Positions 45,155-57,020 of a DNA stretch of 64,000 bases are shown one piece after another. Positions within the stretch are counted from its first letter, which is position 1. Each line of letters starts with the position of its first letter. Under the pieces are notes generated by a model. It made no database searches and was not told where the DNA came from. It saw only the letters and a program-made list of their open reading frames with translations. The translations under genes were made by a program, and so were the position numbers. Source of the stretch: Terebella lapidaria (Eukaryota; Annelida; Polychaeta; Terebellida; Terebellidae); NCBI GenBank assembly GCA_949152475.1, contig OX424562.1, positions 2,914,001 to 2,978,000 on the forward strand. Reading direction: 5' to 3'.

Positions 45155-48100
45155 GGCTTGGCCGAAAAAGCGCGTCGCGCCGCGCTTCGCGCCAGCGCGT
45201 CGCGCCGCGCGTCGCGCCAACCAGCAGATTTTAGGTACAAGTTCACCACATGGCAGACATTAAGTTTGGCAACTTTGGCTAGAGTCCACGCACGAAGTTC
45301 ATAATAAAACGGCTGTCTACACCCACAAAGACGTGTACAAGAGTGCACATAGAACTTTGGCAAAATCATAAAATATACAGTGTGGAGAGAAGAACCGAAA
45401 ATGATTCTTCTGTGACCTTAGCCTATCTGGCGATTAGCTTTGTCTAATGGGCGAAGTGCACTGGTGCAGGCGAAGACGAAGCGAAGGTACGAAATGAAAC
45501 CAAAACTAAAACTAGTATACACAGAGTTCTGGTAAATTGCGGTTTGTATTTTTTGGCTGGTGATCATCTTCGGAATCTCTTGGGGGTACAGACGAAAGCA
45601 AGACGAAGCGAAATGAGTGAAAACTATAGTGGTAATTCAACCGACGAATACTGTATGGGAATACTGTACTGTATTACAAAAGGATTGCATTATGGGCAAA
45701 GCGTTTAGTAATACTTCAATAATTGTTCACGATAAAGCCTAAGTAAAGTCAAAATAGATGTTCGAATTTTATATTTCATATTGAAGAACACATTGAAATA
45801 AACAGATTCTTTTTTTACAAAATCGATTCATCTTCATTAGTTATCGAAATATGAAACTTTTTGTGGGCAATATAGGCCATATTTTCACTGTGATATTTTG
45901 CCTCATTAGCTATTATAATTAGTATTCATGACGTCACACCGGGATACTGATTTTAATTAGTGATTAAGAGTGTCATTCTGACGTAGATTTGCATGGTATC
46001 ACAAATGTATATTATCGGAAGATGTAGCTATATAAATTTATACCATGATTATAGAGTGGTACACCAGCATAGCAACCATTCCTTTGATACTGCCTCTAGC
46101 AACCATGGTTGCTAAGAGCGTAACTCACAGCCTAAAGCAGAACTGGTTTTATAAAGCTTTGTACGAGATAAATAAATGAAGATAATTGATCATTGTGGTT
46201 TTTACGGCGTGCAATTATCATAATTAGTTCCAAAGTTATGAGGACTTTTATTACAGTTTTAGGCTGTGAGTTACGCCCTTAGCAACCATGATCAGTGCGA
46301 TGTCCTTTTTCGTGTGTTAAAAATGAGTTCTGAGATCATACTTAGGGCCTATGTAGGTTTATAATGAATAACGATTTGGAAATCATGCAGATTGATAATC
46401 AGGTCAAGTTGAGTAAATGTATTTAAAAATTCATTTAATTTTTTTTATTTTTTATTTATTGCAATATCGCTGGAGAAACGATCAAGCAATACAATGCAAC
46501 ATTGCACGCACACGCAATGACAACAGTAAAATATGTTATTGGCGTGAAAGTTGTCCCTGGTATTGTGTATATTGGTTTTGTGTGCCTCTGCGATATACTT
46601 GTAGGTCTACATGCGCATTAGCAACAGAGGAGGACAAGTTGTAATGATCTGAGCAATACTATGCTCAGCATGGTGACCTCCATAATTATTCATATCAAAA
46701 ATATACGTTGATAATAAAAGCTAAAAAGAATCAGAATCTTGTCGTTTGTATGAATTAACTAAGAGTTTTTAATAAAGTTTTTTATTGTCATCATCAAAAT
46801 CTGGTTGGGTTGTTCGTGATAGGTTGATACTTACATTAGCCCCCTGAGTGGGTCGAGTAGATGTCATCATTATTAAGTGTAATGTATCTATCAACCTATT
46901 ACCGCTTATAGCCAGATTTGGATGACACCAATAAAAACCTTACATCAAACACCTTCAGAATAGAAACAAAGCCCGACCAAACATTCATATCTGAAGCCAC
47001 ACTGGCGTCATCAGGAGCAGTCAGTATGTAATTATATTTGTTTCTACTGTACACCAGATGGAGTAAGTGCACATCTGCTCAACAACTTATTAAACCAATT
47101 TAGAAATTCAAAACAAACATGTATCAGGCTCTGCGTATATTTTGTGCGAGAGAAGAAAGTCAAAGTCAAGCCCCCCCCCTCCCCCACTCCCATATCTACC
47201 AGGGCATTCCATTGAAAGGCGACGACTATTATATCATTTATCTGTTAGGAGTACATTTAGTTTTTAACTCCGTCGAACACCGAAATTATAAATTGATTTT
47301 TATTTTTCACAAGAAAATACCAATCACATCAACACAATATTTAGAAATGCCAAGAAAGAGAAAGAGAAGAAGAGGAAACTCCTTCTGAAAGTTGTAACGC
47401 AGCAATATATAGATATTTGTTTAGTTGCATACCAGTACTGAGAATGTGTCAAACTAATAAAGACATCTTCTGAACGGGATTAAGTCCTTCAAATTTTCAA
47501 TCATTTTATTTGTCTCAAAACTAATTTCTGTTCAAATTCTGTTGAATACAAAAAATATTTCTCAATGAATATATATATGTGCGTATTTTATGTATATTCA
47601 GTGTGGCCCTACGTAATTCACACATTGTGAAATGCATTACTTGGTAATGGTGATAGATCTATATCAATTAAAATTATTATCACACTGTTTTCTCCTCGGC
47701 GGCTAAACACAGTGATTGAATTAAGCACAGCTGTACCACAATGTGGGTGGGTTGAAGGGGGGGGGGGGAGTTAAGCCCCTCGTTTATGACAGGGTACACA
47801 TGCAAATTTTAATTTCATACTTTCGAATCCCCTTCACATCCCTGGCCAGATAGCGGGATAAGGAAACTTGATTCCATTTCTAGGCATACTTTCGCTTCGC
47901 CTTCGCCGAATATTTGAAGCCTCGCGATGTCATCCGTATGTACGAAGTGCCGTGTACGCGTTGACCAGCTGCTGCCACCGACTGCACGAGGAGATGGGAT
48001 GAATGGTTACCAGTTACTTTTGTACAAAAGCCGTCAACACAAATTTCGGAAGCTCGGAGCTGATTTCGCATATTATCATAGATAGAGATTGATGAAGTGT

Positions 48101-48348
48101 TCAAGTGTATGAACTCATTGATTCAGCCAGGTCAACATCTGTGCTGCATTTTCAATTAAACCCGAAGCAACATAGGCTATAGTGGACATAAAATCAGGCA
48201 AGGCCTAAATCTAGAATCTAGTACTCGGCGAATAATACTATTCACGTAGGCCTATTCAAATGATACGTAGTTGGCGCGACGCGCGGCGCGACGCGCGGCG
48301 CAACGCGCGGCGCGAAGTACTTGCGCGACGCGCCTTTTCCGCCAAGCC
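45155..48348 (-). mobile_element. 3.2-kb TIR element, copy 2 (right arm of the palindrome)
   Basis: Reverse-oriented, nearly identical copy of 39252-42447, 3,194 bp long. The flanking triplets are GCC (45152-45154) and GTC (48349-48351), so a 3-bp target duplication is not clear here. With copy 1 it forms an inverted repeat with a 2.7-kb spacer. Confidence 0.85.
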
Positions 48349-48354
48349 GTCTTA

Positions 48355-48945
48355 AGACCATCGGCTGTACGCCATACGATCGGGAATTGGCCAAAGAAAA
48401 ATACAAAAATAGGTTGAAAATTCAATATTAATTAGAACCGGAGTTATAGCCAATTATGTGATTTTCTCTTTTCCGTTACCATGGCAACCGTTTTCATCCG
48501 ATTTTGGTAAAATTTGTGAGATACTGAGCCACTACCATAGCACTCCAGCCAATAAATTTCAGATCGACCGTTTGCCTTCGAGTTATGAGCGCAGACATTT
48601 GCACTGAAACGTCGCTGGCCAAAAAATAACCGAAATCGTGACCCCTAACTTTTCGACATCGGGCGATAATGGAGAGTTTTCGTCGTACGACCATCGGTCG
48701 TACACCATTCGATTGCGAATTAGCTAAAGAAAAATACAAAAATAGTTGGAAAAATCAATATCAAGTAGAACCGGAGTTAGAGCTAATTATGTTAATTTCA
48801 CATCCGATTTTGATCAAGTTTGAGGAGGACCGAGCCACTGACATACCGCTTCATCACTATAAATTTCACATCGATCGGACTATTTGTTTCCGAATTATGC
48901 GCGCAGAAGGACAGACAGACAAACAGACAACCCAAATGCAATACC
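48355..48945. repeat. Two tandem copies of a dispersed repeat
   Basis: Both copies (about 48355-48670 and 48680-48945) have a CGRTCGTACRCCAT-type start, AAAGAAAAATACAAAAATAG, GAACCGGAGTTA and CATCCGATTTT, then GAGCGCAGA. The second ends in CAGACAGACAAACAGACA. The end nearest the ShKT exon abuts its splice donor, so the repeat sits just inside an intron. Confidence 0.75.
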
Positions 48946-48975
48946 CTCGCCCCCCTATGGGGTGTCCAAGTTTAC

Positions 48976-49101
48976 CTCCGCTGCTTTGACAGAGTCCACA
49001 TGATTGCTGGCAGTTCTGGTGCATGTATCGGCTGTAGAAGAAGTTGTTGCAGTACCCCTGGCTGACCCAGTATCCACAGTATGCGTTCGTGTCCATACAA
49101 A
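48976..49101 (-). CDS. ShKT-domain exon B of a second gene (partial)
   Basis: On the minus strand an acceptor (TTTTGACACAG) precedes a 126-nt exon that starts and ends in phase 1 and ends at a donor GGTAAAC. The translation is a single ShKT domain: CMDTNAYCGYWVSQGYC, then YMHQNCQQSCGLC, with six cysteines. Spacing matches ShKT domain 2 of the astacin at 30628-37112 ([25 protein letters not shown]). It presumably follows exon A (56345-56491). No protease exon of this second gene is visible in the window, so it may be another astacin or a protein made mainly of ShKT domains. Confidence 0.78.
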
Positions 49102-49206
49102 CTGTGTCAAAATATTATATCAATATATTAAAACTATTATTTCCATTTATATCAGTGAACAGGAAATGGTGGCAATATAAGCACATTGAACTTCTCAGTC
49201 TGTAAA

Positions 49207-52200
49207 TCAGGGTGTGTTGATTCAGTGTGTGCTGACTCAGTGTGTGCTGACTCAGTGAGTGCAGACACAGTGAGTGCTGACTCAGTGAGTGTTGATTCAG
49301 TGTTTGCTGACTCAGTGTGTGCTGATTCCGTGTGTGATGACTCAGCCTGTGCTGATTCTGTGCGTGCTGATTCAGTGAGTGCTGATTCAGTGAGTTCTGA
49401 CTCAGTGTGTGCTGACTCAGTGTGTGCTGATTCAGTGTATGCTGACTCAGTGTGTGCTGACTCAGTGTGTGCTGACTCAGTGTGTGCTGACTCAGTGAGT
49501 GCTGATTCAGTGTGTGATGACTCAGCCTGTGCTGATTCTGTGCGTGCTGATTCAGTGAGTTCTGACTCAGTGTGTGCTGACTCAGTGTGTGCTGATTCAG
49601 TGTATGCTGACTCAGTGTGTGCTGACTCAGTGTGTGCTGACTCAGTGTGTGCTGACTCAGTGAGAGCTGACCCAGTGTGTGCTGACTCAATGAGTGCTGA
49701 CTCAGTGTATGCTGACTCAGTGAGTGCTGACTCAGTGTGTGCTGACTCAATGAGTGCTGACTCAGTGTGTGCTGATTCAGTGTGTGCTGACCCAGTCTGT
49801 GCTGATTCCGTGTGTGCTGACTCAGTGTGTGCTGACCCAGTGTGTGTTGACTCAGTGAGTGCTGACTCAGTGTGTGCTGACTCAGTGAGTGCTGACTCAG
49901 TATGTGCTGACCCAGTGTGTGCTGACTCAGTGTGTGCTGACTCAGTGAGTGCTGACTCAGTGTGTGCTGACTCAGTAAGTGCTGATTCAGTGTGAGTGCT
50001 GCCCAGTGAGTTCTGACTCAGTGTGTGCTGATTCAGTGTGCTGAATCAGGGTGATTGCTGACTCAGTGAGTTCTGACTCAGTGAGTGCTGACTCAGTGTG
50101 TGCTGATTCAGTGTGTGCTGACTCAGTGTGAGTGCTGACTCAGTGAGTTCTGACTCAGTGTGTGCTGACTCAGTGTGTGCTGATTCAGTGTGTGCTGACT
50201 CAGTGAGAGTGCTGACTCAGTGAGTTCTGAATCAGTGAGTGCTGACTCAGTGAGTGCTGACTCAGTGTGTGCTGACTCAGTGTGTGCTGACACAGTGTGA
50301 GTGCTGACTCAGTGAGTTCTGACTCAGTGTGTGCTGACTCAGTGTGTGCTGATTCAGTGTGTGCTGACTCAGTGTGTGTTGACTCAGTGTGAGTGCTGAC
50401 TCAGTGAGTTCTGACTCAGTGTGTGCTGACTCAGTGTGTGCTGATTCAGTGTGTGCTGACTCAGTGAGAGTGCTGACTCAGTGAGTTCTGAATCAGTGAG
50501 TGCTGACTCAGTGAGTGCTGACTCAGTGTGTGCTGACTCAGTGTGTGCTGACACAGTGTGAGTGCTGACTCAGTGAGTTCTGACTCAGTGTGTGCTGACT
50601 CAGTGTGTGCTGATTCAGTGTGTGCTGACTCAGTGTGTGTTGACTCAGTGTGTGCTGACTCAGTGTGTGCTGAATCAGTGAGTGCTGACTCAGTGTGTGC
50701 TGACTCAGTGTGTGGTGATTCAGTGTGTGCTGACTCAGTGTGTGCTGAGTCAGTGAGTGCTGACTCAGTGTGTGCTGACTCAGTGTGTGCTGACTCAGTG
50801 AGTGCTGACTCAGTGTGTGCTGACTCAGTGTGTGCTGACTCAGTGTGTGCTGACTCAGTGAGTGCTGGCTCAGTATGTGCTGACTCAGTCTGTGCTGACT
50901 CAGTGTGTGCTGACTCAGTATGTGCTGACTCAGTGTGTGCTGACTCAGTGTGTGCTGATTCAGTGTGTGCTGACTCAGTGTGTGCTGACCCAGTCTGTGC
51001 TGATTTCGTGTGTGCTGACTCAGTGTGTGCTGACCCAGCCTGTGCTGATTCCGTGTGTGCTGACTCAGTGTGTGCTGACCCAGTCTGTGCTGATTTCGTG
51101 TGTGCTGACTCAGTGTGTGCTGACCCAGCCTGTGCTGATTCCGTGTGTGCTGACTCAGTGTGTGCTGACCCAGTGTGTGCTGACTCAAGGTGTGCTGATT
51201 CAGTGTGTGCTGACTCAGTGTGTGCTGACTCAGTCTGTGCTGATTCCGTGTGTGCTGACTCAGTGTGTGCTGACCCAGTCTGTGCTGATTTCGTGTGTGC
51301 TGACTCAGTGTATGCTGACCCAGTCTGTGCTGATTCCGTGTGTGCTGACTCAGTGTGTGCTGACCCAGTCTGTGCTGATTCCGTGTGTGCTGACACAGTG
51401 TGTGCTGACCCAGTTTGTGCTGATTTCGTGTGTGCTGACTCAGTGTGTGCTGACTCGGTATGTGCAGACTCCGTGTGTGCTGACTCAGTGAGTGCTGACT
51501 CAGTGAGTGCTGACTCGGTATGTGCAGTGTGTGCTGACTCAGTGAGTGCTGACTCAGTGTGTGCTGACTCAGTGTGAGTGCTGACTCAGTGTGTGCTGAC
51601 TCAGTGTGTGCTGACTCAGTGAACTCGGTATGTGCAGACTCAGTGTGTGCTGACTCAATGAGTGCTGACTCAGTGTATGCTGACTCAGTGAGTGCTGACT
51701 CAGTGTGTGCTGACTCAATGAGTGCTGACTCAGTGTATGCTGACTCAGCGAGTGCTGAATCAGTGTGTGCTGACTCAATGAGTGCTGACTCAGTGTGTGC
51801 TGATTCAGTGTGTGCTGACCCAGTCAGTGCTGATTTCGTGTGTGCTGACTCAGTGAGTGCCGAGTCAGTGAGTGCTGACTCAGTATGTGCTGACTCAGTG
51901 TGTGCTGGCTCAGTATGTGCTGACTCAGTCTGTGCTGACTCAGTGTGTGCTGACTCAGTATGTGCTGACTCAGTGTATGCTGACTCAGTGTGTGCTGACT
52001 CAGTGTGTGCTGATTCAGTGTGTGCTGACTCAGTGTGTGCTGACTCAGTGTGTGCTGACTCAGTGTGTGCTGACTCAGTATGTGCTGACTCAGTGTGTGC
52101 TGACTCAGTGTGTGCTGACTCAGTGTATGCTGACTCAGTGTGTGCTGACTCAGTGTGTGCTGATTCAGTGTGTGCTGACTCAGTGTGTGCTGACTCAGTG

Positions 52201-55200
52201 TGTGCTGACTCAGTGTGTGCTGACTCAGTATGTGCTGACTCAGTGTATGCTGACTCAGTGTGTGCTGACTCAGTATGTGCTGACTCAGTGTGTGCTGGCT
52301 CGGTATGTGCTGACTCAGTCTGTGCTGACTCAGTGTGTGCTGACTCAGTATGTGCTGACTGTGCTGACTCAGTCTGTGCTGACTCAGTGTGTGCTGACTC
52401 AGTATGTGCTGACTCAGTGTGTGTGATGGCTCAGTATGTGCTGACTCAGTCTGTGCTGACTCAGTGTGTGCTGACTCAGTATGTGCTGATTCAGTGTGTG
52501 CTGACTCAGTGTGTGCTGACTCAGTGTGTGCTGACCCAGTCTGTGCTGATTTCGTGTGTGCTGACTCAGTGTGTGGTGAGCCAGCCTGTGCTGATTCCGT
52601 GTGTGCTGACTCAGTGTGTGCTGACCCAGTGTGTGCTGACTCAATGTGTGCTGATTCAGTGCGTGCTGACTCAGTGTGTGCTGACTCAGTCTGTGCTGAT
52701 TCCGTGTGTGCTGACTCAGTGTGTGCTGACCCAGTCTGTGCTGATTTCGTGTGTGCCGACTCAGTGTGTGCTGACCCAGTCTGTGCTGATTCCGTGTGTG
52801 CTGACTCAGTGTGTGCTGACCCAGTCTGTGCTGATTCCGTGTGTGCTGACACAGTGTGTGCTGACCCAGTCTGTGCTGACTCAGTGTGTGCTGACTCAGT
52901 GTGTGCTGATTCAGTCTGTGCTGACTCGGTTAGTGCTGACTCAGTGTATGCTGACTCAGGGAGTGCTGACTCAGTGTGTGCTGACTCAATGAGTGCTGAC
53001 TCAGTGTATGCTGACTCAGTGAGTGCTGACTCAATGAGTGCTGACTCAGTGTGTGCTGATTCAGTGTGTGCTGACCCAGTCTGTGCTGATTCCGTGTGTG
53101 CTGACTCAGTGTGTGCTGACTCAGTGAGTGCTGACTCAGTGTGTGCTGACTCAGTGTGTGTTGACTCAGTGAGTGCTGACTCAGTGTGTGCTCACTCAGT
53201 ATGTGCTGACTCAGTGTGTGCTGACTCAGTGAGTGCTGACTGTGTGCTGACTCAGTGAACTCGGTATGTGCAGACTCAGTGTGTGCTGACTCAGTGAGTG
53301 CTGATTCCGTGTGTGCTGACCCAGTGTGTGCTGACTCAGTGTGTGCTGACTCAGTGAGTGCTGACTCAGTATGTGCTGACTCAGTATGTGCTGATTCAGT
53401 GTGAGTGCTGACTCAGTGAGTTCTGACTCAGTGTGTGCTGACTCAGTGTGTGCTGTTTCAGTGTGTGCTGAATCAGTGTGAGTGCTGACTCAGTGAGTTC
53501 TGACTCAGTGAGTGCTGACTCAGTGTGTGCTGATTCAGTGTGTGCTGATTCAGTGTGTGCTGACTCAGTGTGAGTGCTGACTCAGTGAGTTCTGACTCAG
53601 TGTGTGCTGACTCAGTGTGTGCTGATTCAGTGTGTGCTGACTCAGTGAACTCGGTATGTGCAGACTCAGTGTGTGCTGACTCAGTGTGTGCTGACTCAAT
53701 GAGTGCTGACTCAGTGTATGCTGACTCAGTGAGTGCTGACTCAGTGTGTGCTGACTCAATGAGTGCTGACTCAGTGTGTGCTGACTCAGTGTGAGTGCTG
53801 ACTCAGTGAGTGCTGACTCAGTGTGAGTGCTGATTCAGTGTGTGCTGACTCAGTGTGTGCTGATTCAGTGTGTGCTGATTCAGTGTGAGTGCTGATTCAG
53901 TGTGTGTTGACTCAGTGAGTGCTGACTCAGTGTGAGTGCTGACTCAGTGTGTGCTGACTCAGTGTGTGCTGATTCTGTGTGTGCTGACTCACTGTGTGCT
54001 GACTCAGTGTGCTGATTCAGTGTGTGCTGACTCATTGTGTGCTGACTCAGTGTGTGCTGACTCAGTGAGTGCTGACTCAGTGAGTTCTGAATCAGTGAGT
54101 GCTGACTCAGTGTGAGTGCTGACTCAGTGTGTGCTGACTCAGTATGTGCTGATTCAGTGAGTTCTGACTCAGTTTGAGTGCTGACTCAGTGTGTGCTGAC
54201 TCAGTGAGTGCTGATTCAGTGTGTACTGACTCAGTGTGTACTGACTCAGTGAGTGCTGATTCAGTGTGTGCTGATTCAGTGTGTGCTGACTCAGTGAGTG
54301 CTGATTCATTGTGTGCTGATTCAGTGAGTGCTAACTCATTGTGTGCTGACTCAGTATGTGCTGACTCAGTGTGTGCTGACTCAGTGAGTGCTGACTCAGT
54401 GTGTGCTGACTCATTGTGTGCTGACTCAGTGTGTGCTGACTCAGTGTGTGCTGATTCAGTGTGTGCTGACTCAGTGAGTGCTGACTCAGTGAGTGCTGAC
54501 TCAGTGTGTGCTGACTCAGTGATTGCTGATTCAGTGTGTGCTGATTCAGTGAGTGCTAACTCATTGTGTGCTGACTCAGTATGTGCTGACTCAGTGTGTG
54601 CTGACTCAGTGAGTGCTGACTCAGTGTGTGCTGATTCAGTGTGTGCTGACTCAGTGAGTGCTGACTCAGTGTGAGTGCTGATTCAGTATGTGCTGAATCA
54701 ATGAGTGCTGACCCAGTGTGTGGTGACTCAGTGTGTGCTGATTCAGTGAGTGCTAACTCATTGTGTGCTGACTCAGTATGTGCTGACTCAGTGTGTGCTG
54801 ACTCAGTGAGTGCTGACTCAGTGTGTGCTGACTCAGTGTGTGCTGACTCAGTGTGTGCTGACTCAGTGTGTGCAGACCCAGTGAGTGCTGATTCAGTGAG
54901 TGCTAACTCATTGTGTGCTGACTCAGTATGTGCTGACTCAGTGTGTGCTGACTCAGTGTGTGCTGACTCAGTGTGTGCTGATTCTGTGTGTGCTGACTCA
55001 GTGTGTGCTGACTCAGTGTGAGTGCTGACTCAGTGTGCTGATTCAGTGTGTGCTGACTCATTGTGTGCTGACTCAGTGTGTGCTGACTCAGTGAGTGCTG
55101 ACTCAGTGAGTTCTGAATCAGTGAGTGCTGACTCAGTGTTTGCTGATTCAGTGTGTGCTGACTCAGTGAGTGCTGACTCAGTGTGAGTGCTGATTCAGTG

Positions 55201-56222
55201 TGTGCTGATTCAGTGAGTGCTGACTCAGTGTGAGTGCTGACTCAGTGTGTGCTGACTCAGTGTGTGCTGATTCAGTGAGTTCTGACTCAGTTTGAGTGCT
55301 GACTCAGTGTGTGCTGACTCAGTGAGTGCTGATTCAGTGTGTACTGACTCAGTGAGTGCTGATTCAGTGTGTGCTGATTCAGTGAGTGCTAACTCATTGT
55401 GTGCTGACTCAGTCTGTGCTGACTCAGTGTGTGCTGACTCAGTGAGTGCTGATTCATTGTGTGCTGATTCAGTGAGTGCTAACTCATTGTGTGCTGACTC
55501 AGTATGTGCTGACTCAGTGTGTGCTGACTCAGTGAGTGCTGACTCAGTGTGTGCTGACTCATTGTGTGCTGACTCAGTGTGTGCTGACTCAGTGTGTGCT
55601 GATTCAGTGTGTGCTGACTCAGTGAGTGCTGACTCAGTGAGTGCTGACTCAGTGTGTGCTGACTCAGTGATTGCTGATTCAGTGTGTGCTGATTCAGTGA
55701 GTGCTAACTCATTGTGTGCTGACTCAGTATGTGCTGACTCAGTGTGTGCTGACTCAGTGAGTGCTGACTCAGTGTGTGCTGATTCAGTGTGTGCTGACTC
55801 AGTGAGTGCTGACTCAGTGTGAGTGCTGATTCAGTATGTGCTGAATCAATGAGTGCTGACCCAGTGTGTGGTGACTCAGTGTGTGCTGATTCAGTGAGTG
55901 CTAACTCATTGTGTGCTGACTCAGTATGTGCTGACTCAGTGTGTGCAGACCCAGTGAGTGCTGATTCAGTGAGTGCTAACTCATTGTGTGCTGACTCAGT
56001 GTGTGCTGACTCAGTGTGTGCTGACTCAGTGTGTGCAGACCCAGTGAGTGCTGATTCAGTGAGTGCTAACTCATTGTGTGCTGACTCAGTATGTGCTGAC
56101 TCAGTGTGTGCTGACTCAGTGAGTGCTGACTCAGTGTGTGCCGACTCATTGTGTGCTGACTCAGTGTGTGCTGACTCGGTATGTGCTGACTCAGTGAGTG
56201 CTGACTCAGTATGTGCTGACTC
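49207..56222. repeat. 7-kb minisatellite of a 15-bp unit with AP-1/MARE-like sites
   Basis: About 460 head-to-tail copies of TGTGTGCTGACTCAG and close variants (GTGAGTGCTGACTCA, CTGATTCAG, CTGACCCAG, CTGATTCCG). Since 15 is a multiple of three, long frames stay open on both strands (CADSV or SADSV on plus; TESAH or LSQHT on minus). These are by-products of the repeat. Higher-order duplication is visible: a block near 50201 recurs near 50461, and the interval 54180-55020 recurs about 1.1 kb later (55298-56150). The array fills the intron between ShKT exons A and B. Confidence 0.97.
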
Positions 56223-56344
56223 CCACAGAACTGAATCGATCAGTGTGTTCCAAATGAACATGTCTACAGGTGAATTAAATGTTGTTGTTGTTTTTTTGTT
56301 GGTCAGTGCTCACGGTACATCGACTCTCCTGTTTGTGAAATTAC

Positions 56345-56491
56345 CGTATGAGTGGCTGCTACCACCTCCAGTGCTGCCACAGAGTTGACACGACTGCTTG
56401 CAGTTCTCTCGCATGTGAGCCCCGTACACACTGGAGTCACAGTGACCCTGACTTTCCCAATAACCGCAATTGCTGTCTCTGTCCCCACAAG
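56345..56491 (-). CDS. ShKT-domain exon A of a second gene (partial)
   Basis: On the minus strand the acceptor TTTTGACGCAG precedes a 147-nt exon ending at donor GGTAATT; both ends are phase 1. The translation is ACGDRDSNCGYWESQGHC followed by MRENCKQSCQLC and a Gly/Ser linker (GSTGGGSSHSYG), i.e. one ShKT domain plus spacer. The linker resembles the one after ShKT 2 in the complete astacin ([13 protein letters not shown]). The sequence before the acceptor (ATAATATTTTGAC) is nearly the same as before exon B, so the two exons arose by duplication. Upstream exons of this gene, to the right, were not found. Confidence 0.78.
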
Positions 56492-56519
56492 CTGCGTCAA
56501 AATATTATATTGCTATTTC

Positions 56520-56802
56520 AAGGAACTAAATTATTGTTACCGTAAGGTAAGTTCTCGAACTGGAATTATTTTTTTATTATTGAAAATGATTAATCTATGA
56601 TCCTTCATGATGCAGAGAAATAAATTATTATTTCCGTATGTGTATTCATGAACTGGAATTATTTTTTATCATTGAAAAAGATTAATCCAGGATCCGTCAT
56701 GATGTAGAGATTGAAATAAATTCTTATTTCCGTATGTGTATTCATGAACTGGAATTAATTTTTATCATTGAAAATGAGGAATCCATGATCCTTCATGGCG
56801 CT
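56520..56802. repeat. Three tandem units of about 95 bp
   Basis: Units share GAACTGGAATTATTTTT at about 56557, 56651 and 56746, and then ATTGAAAAWGATTAATC and GATCCTTCATGATG. From 56803 to 57020 I see nothing recognisable. Confidence 0.85.
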
Positions 56803-57020
56803 TATTAGGTGCAGATCACTACAGTGAAATTCCCCCGGACGACCACTAACCAAGGCGACCGTTAATATTGACAATTTCACTAACGCACTCTGTATCCGAG
56901 TTCTCCTGGCTGATCTTCATAGTATGACTCAGAGATGGATAACTGAACTGCTACTTCATGCAACATTTCAGTAACTTGAACGAAGGTGACGATAGACTTA
57001 TTATTTGGCCATAATAATTA

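Noticed and set aside
49186..53258. Very long open frames (up to 472 codons) across 49.2-56.2 kb on both strands
   Set aside because: They are translations of a 15-bp tandem repeat whose length is a multiple of three; no start context, domains or splice logic support a protein.
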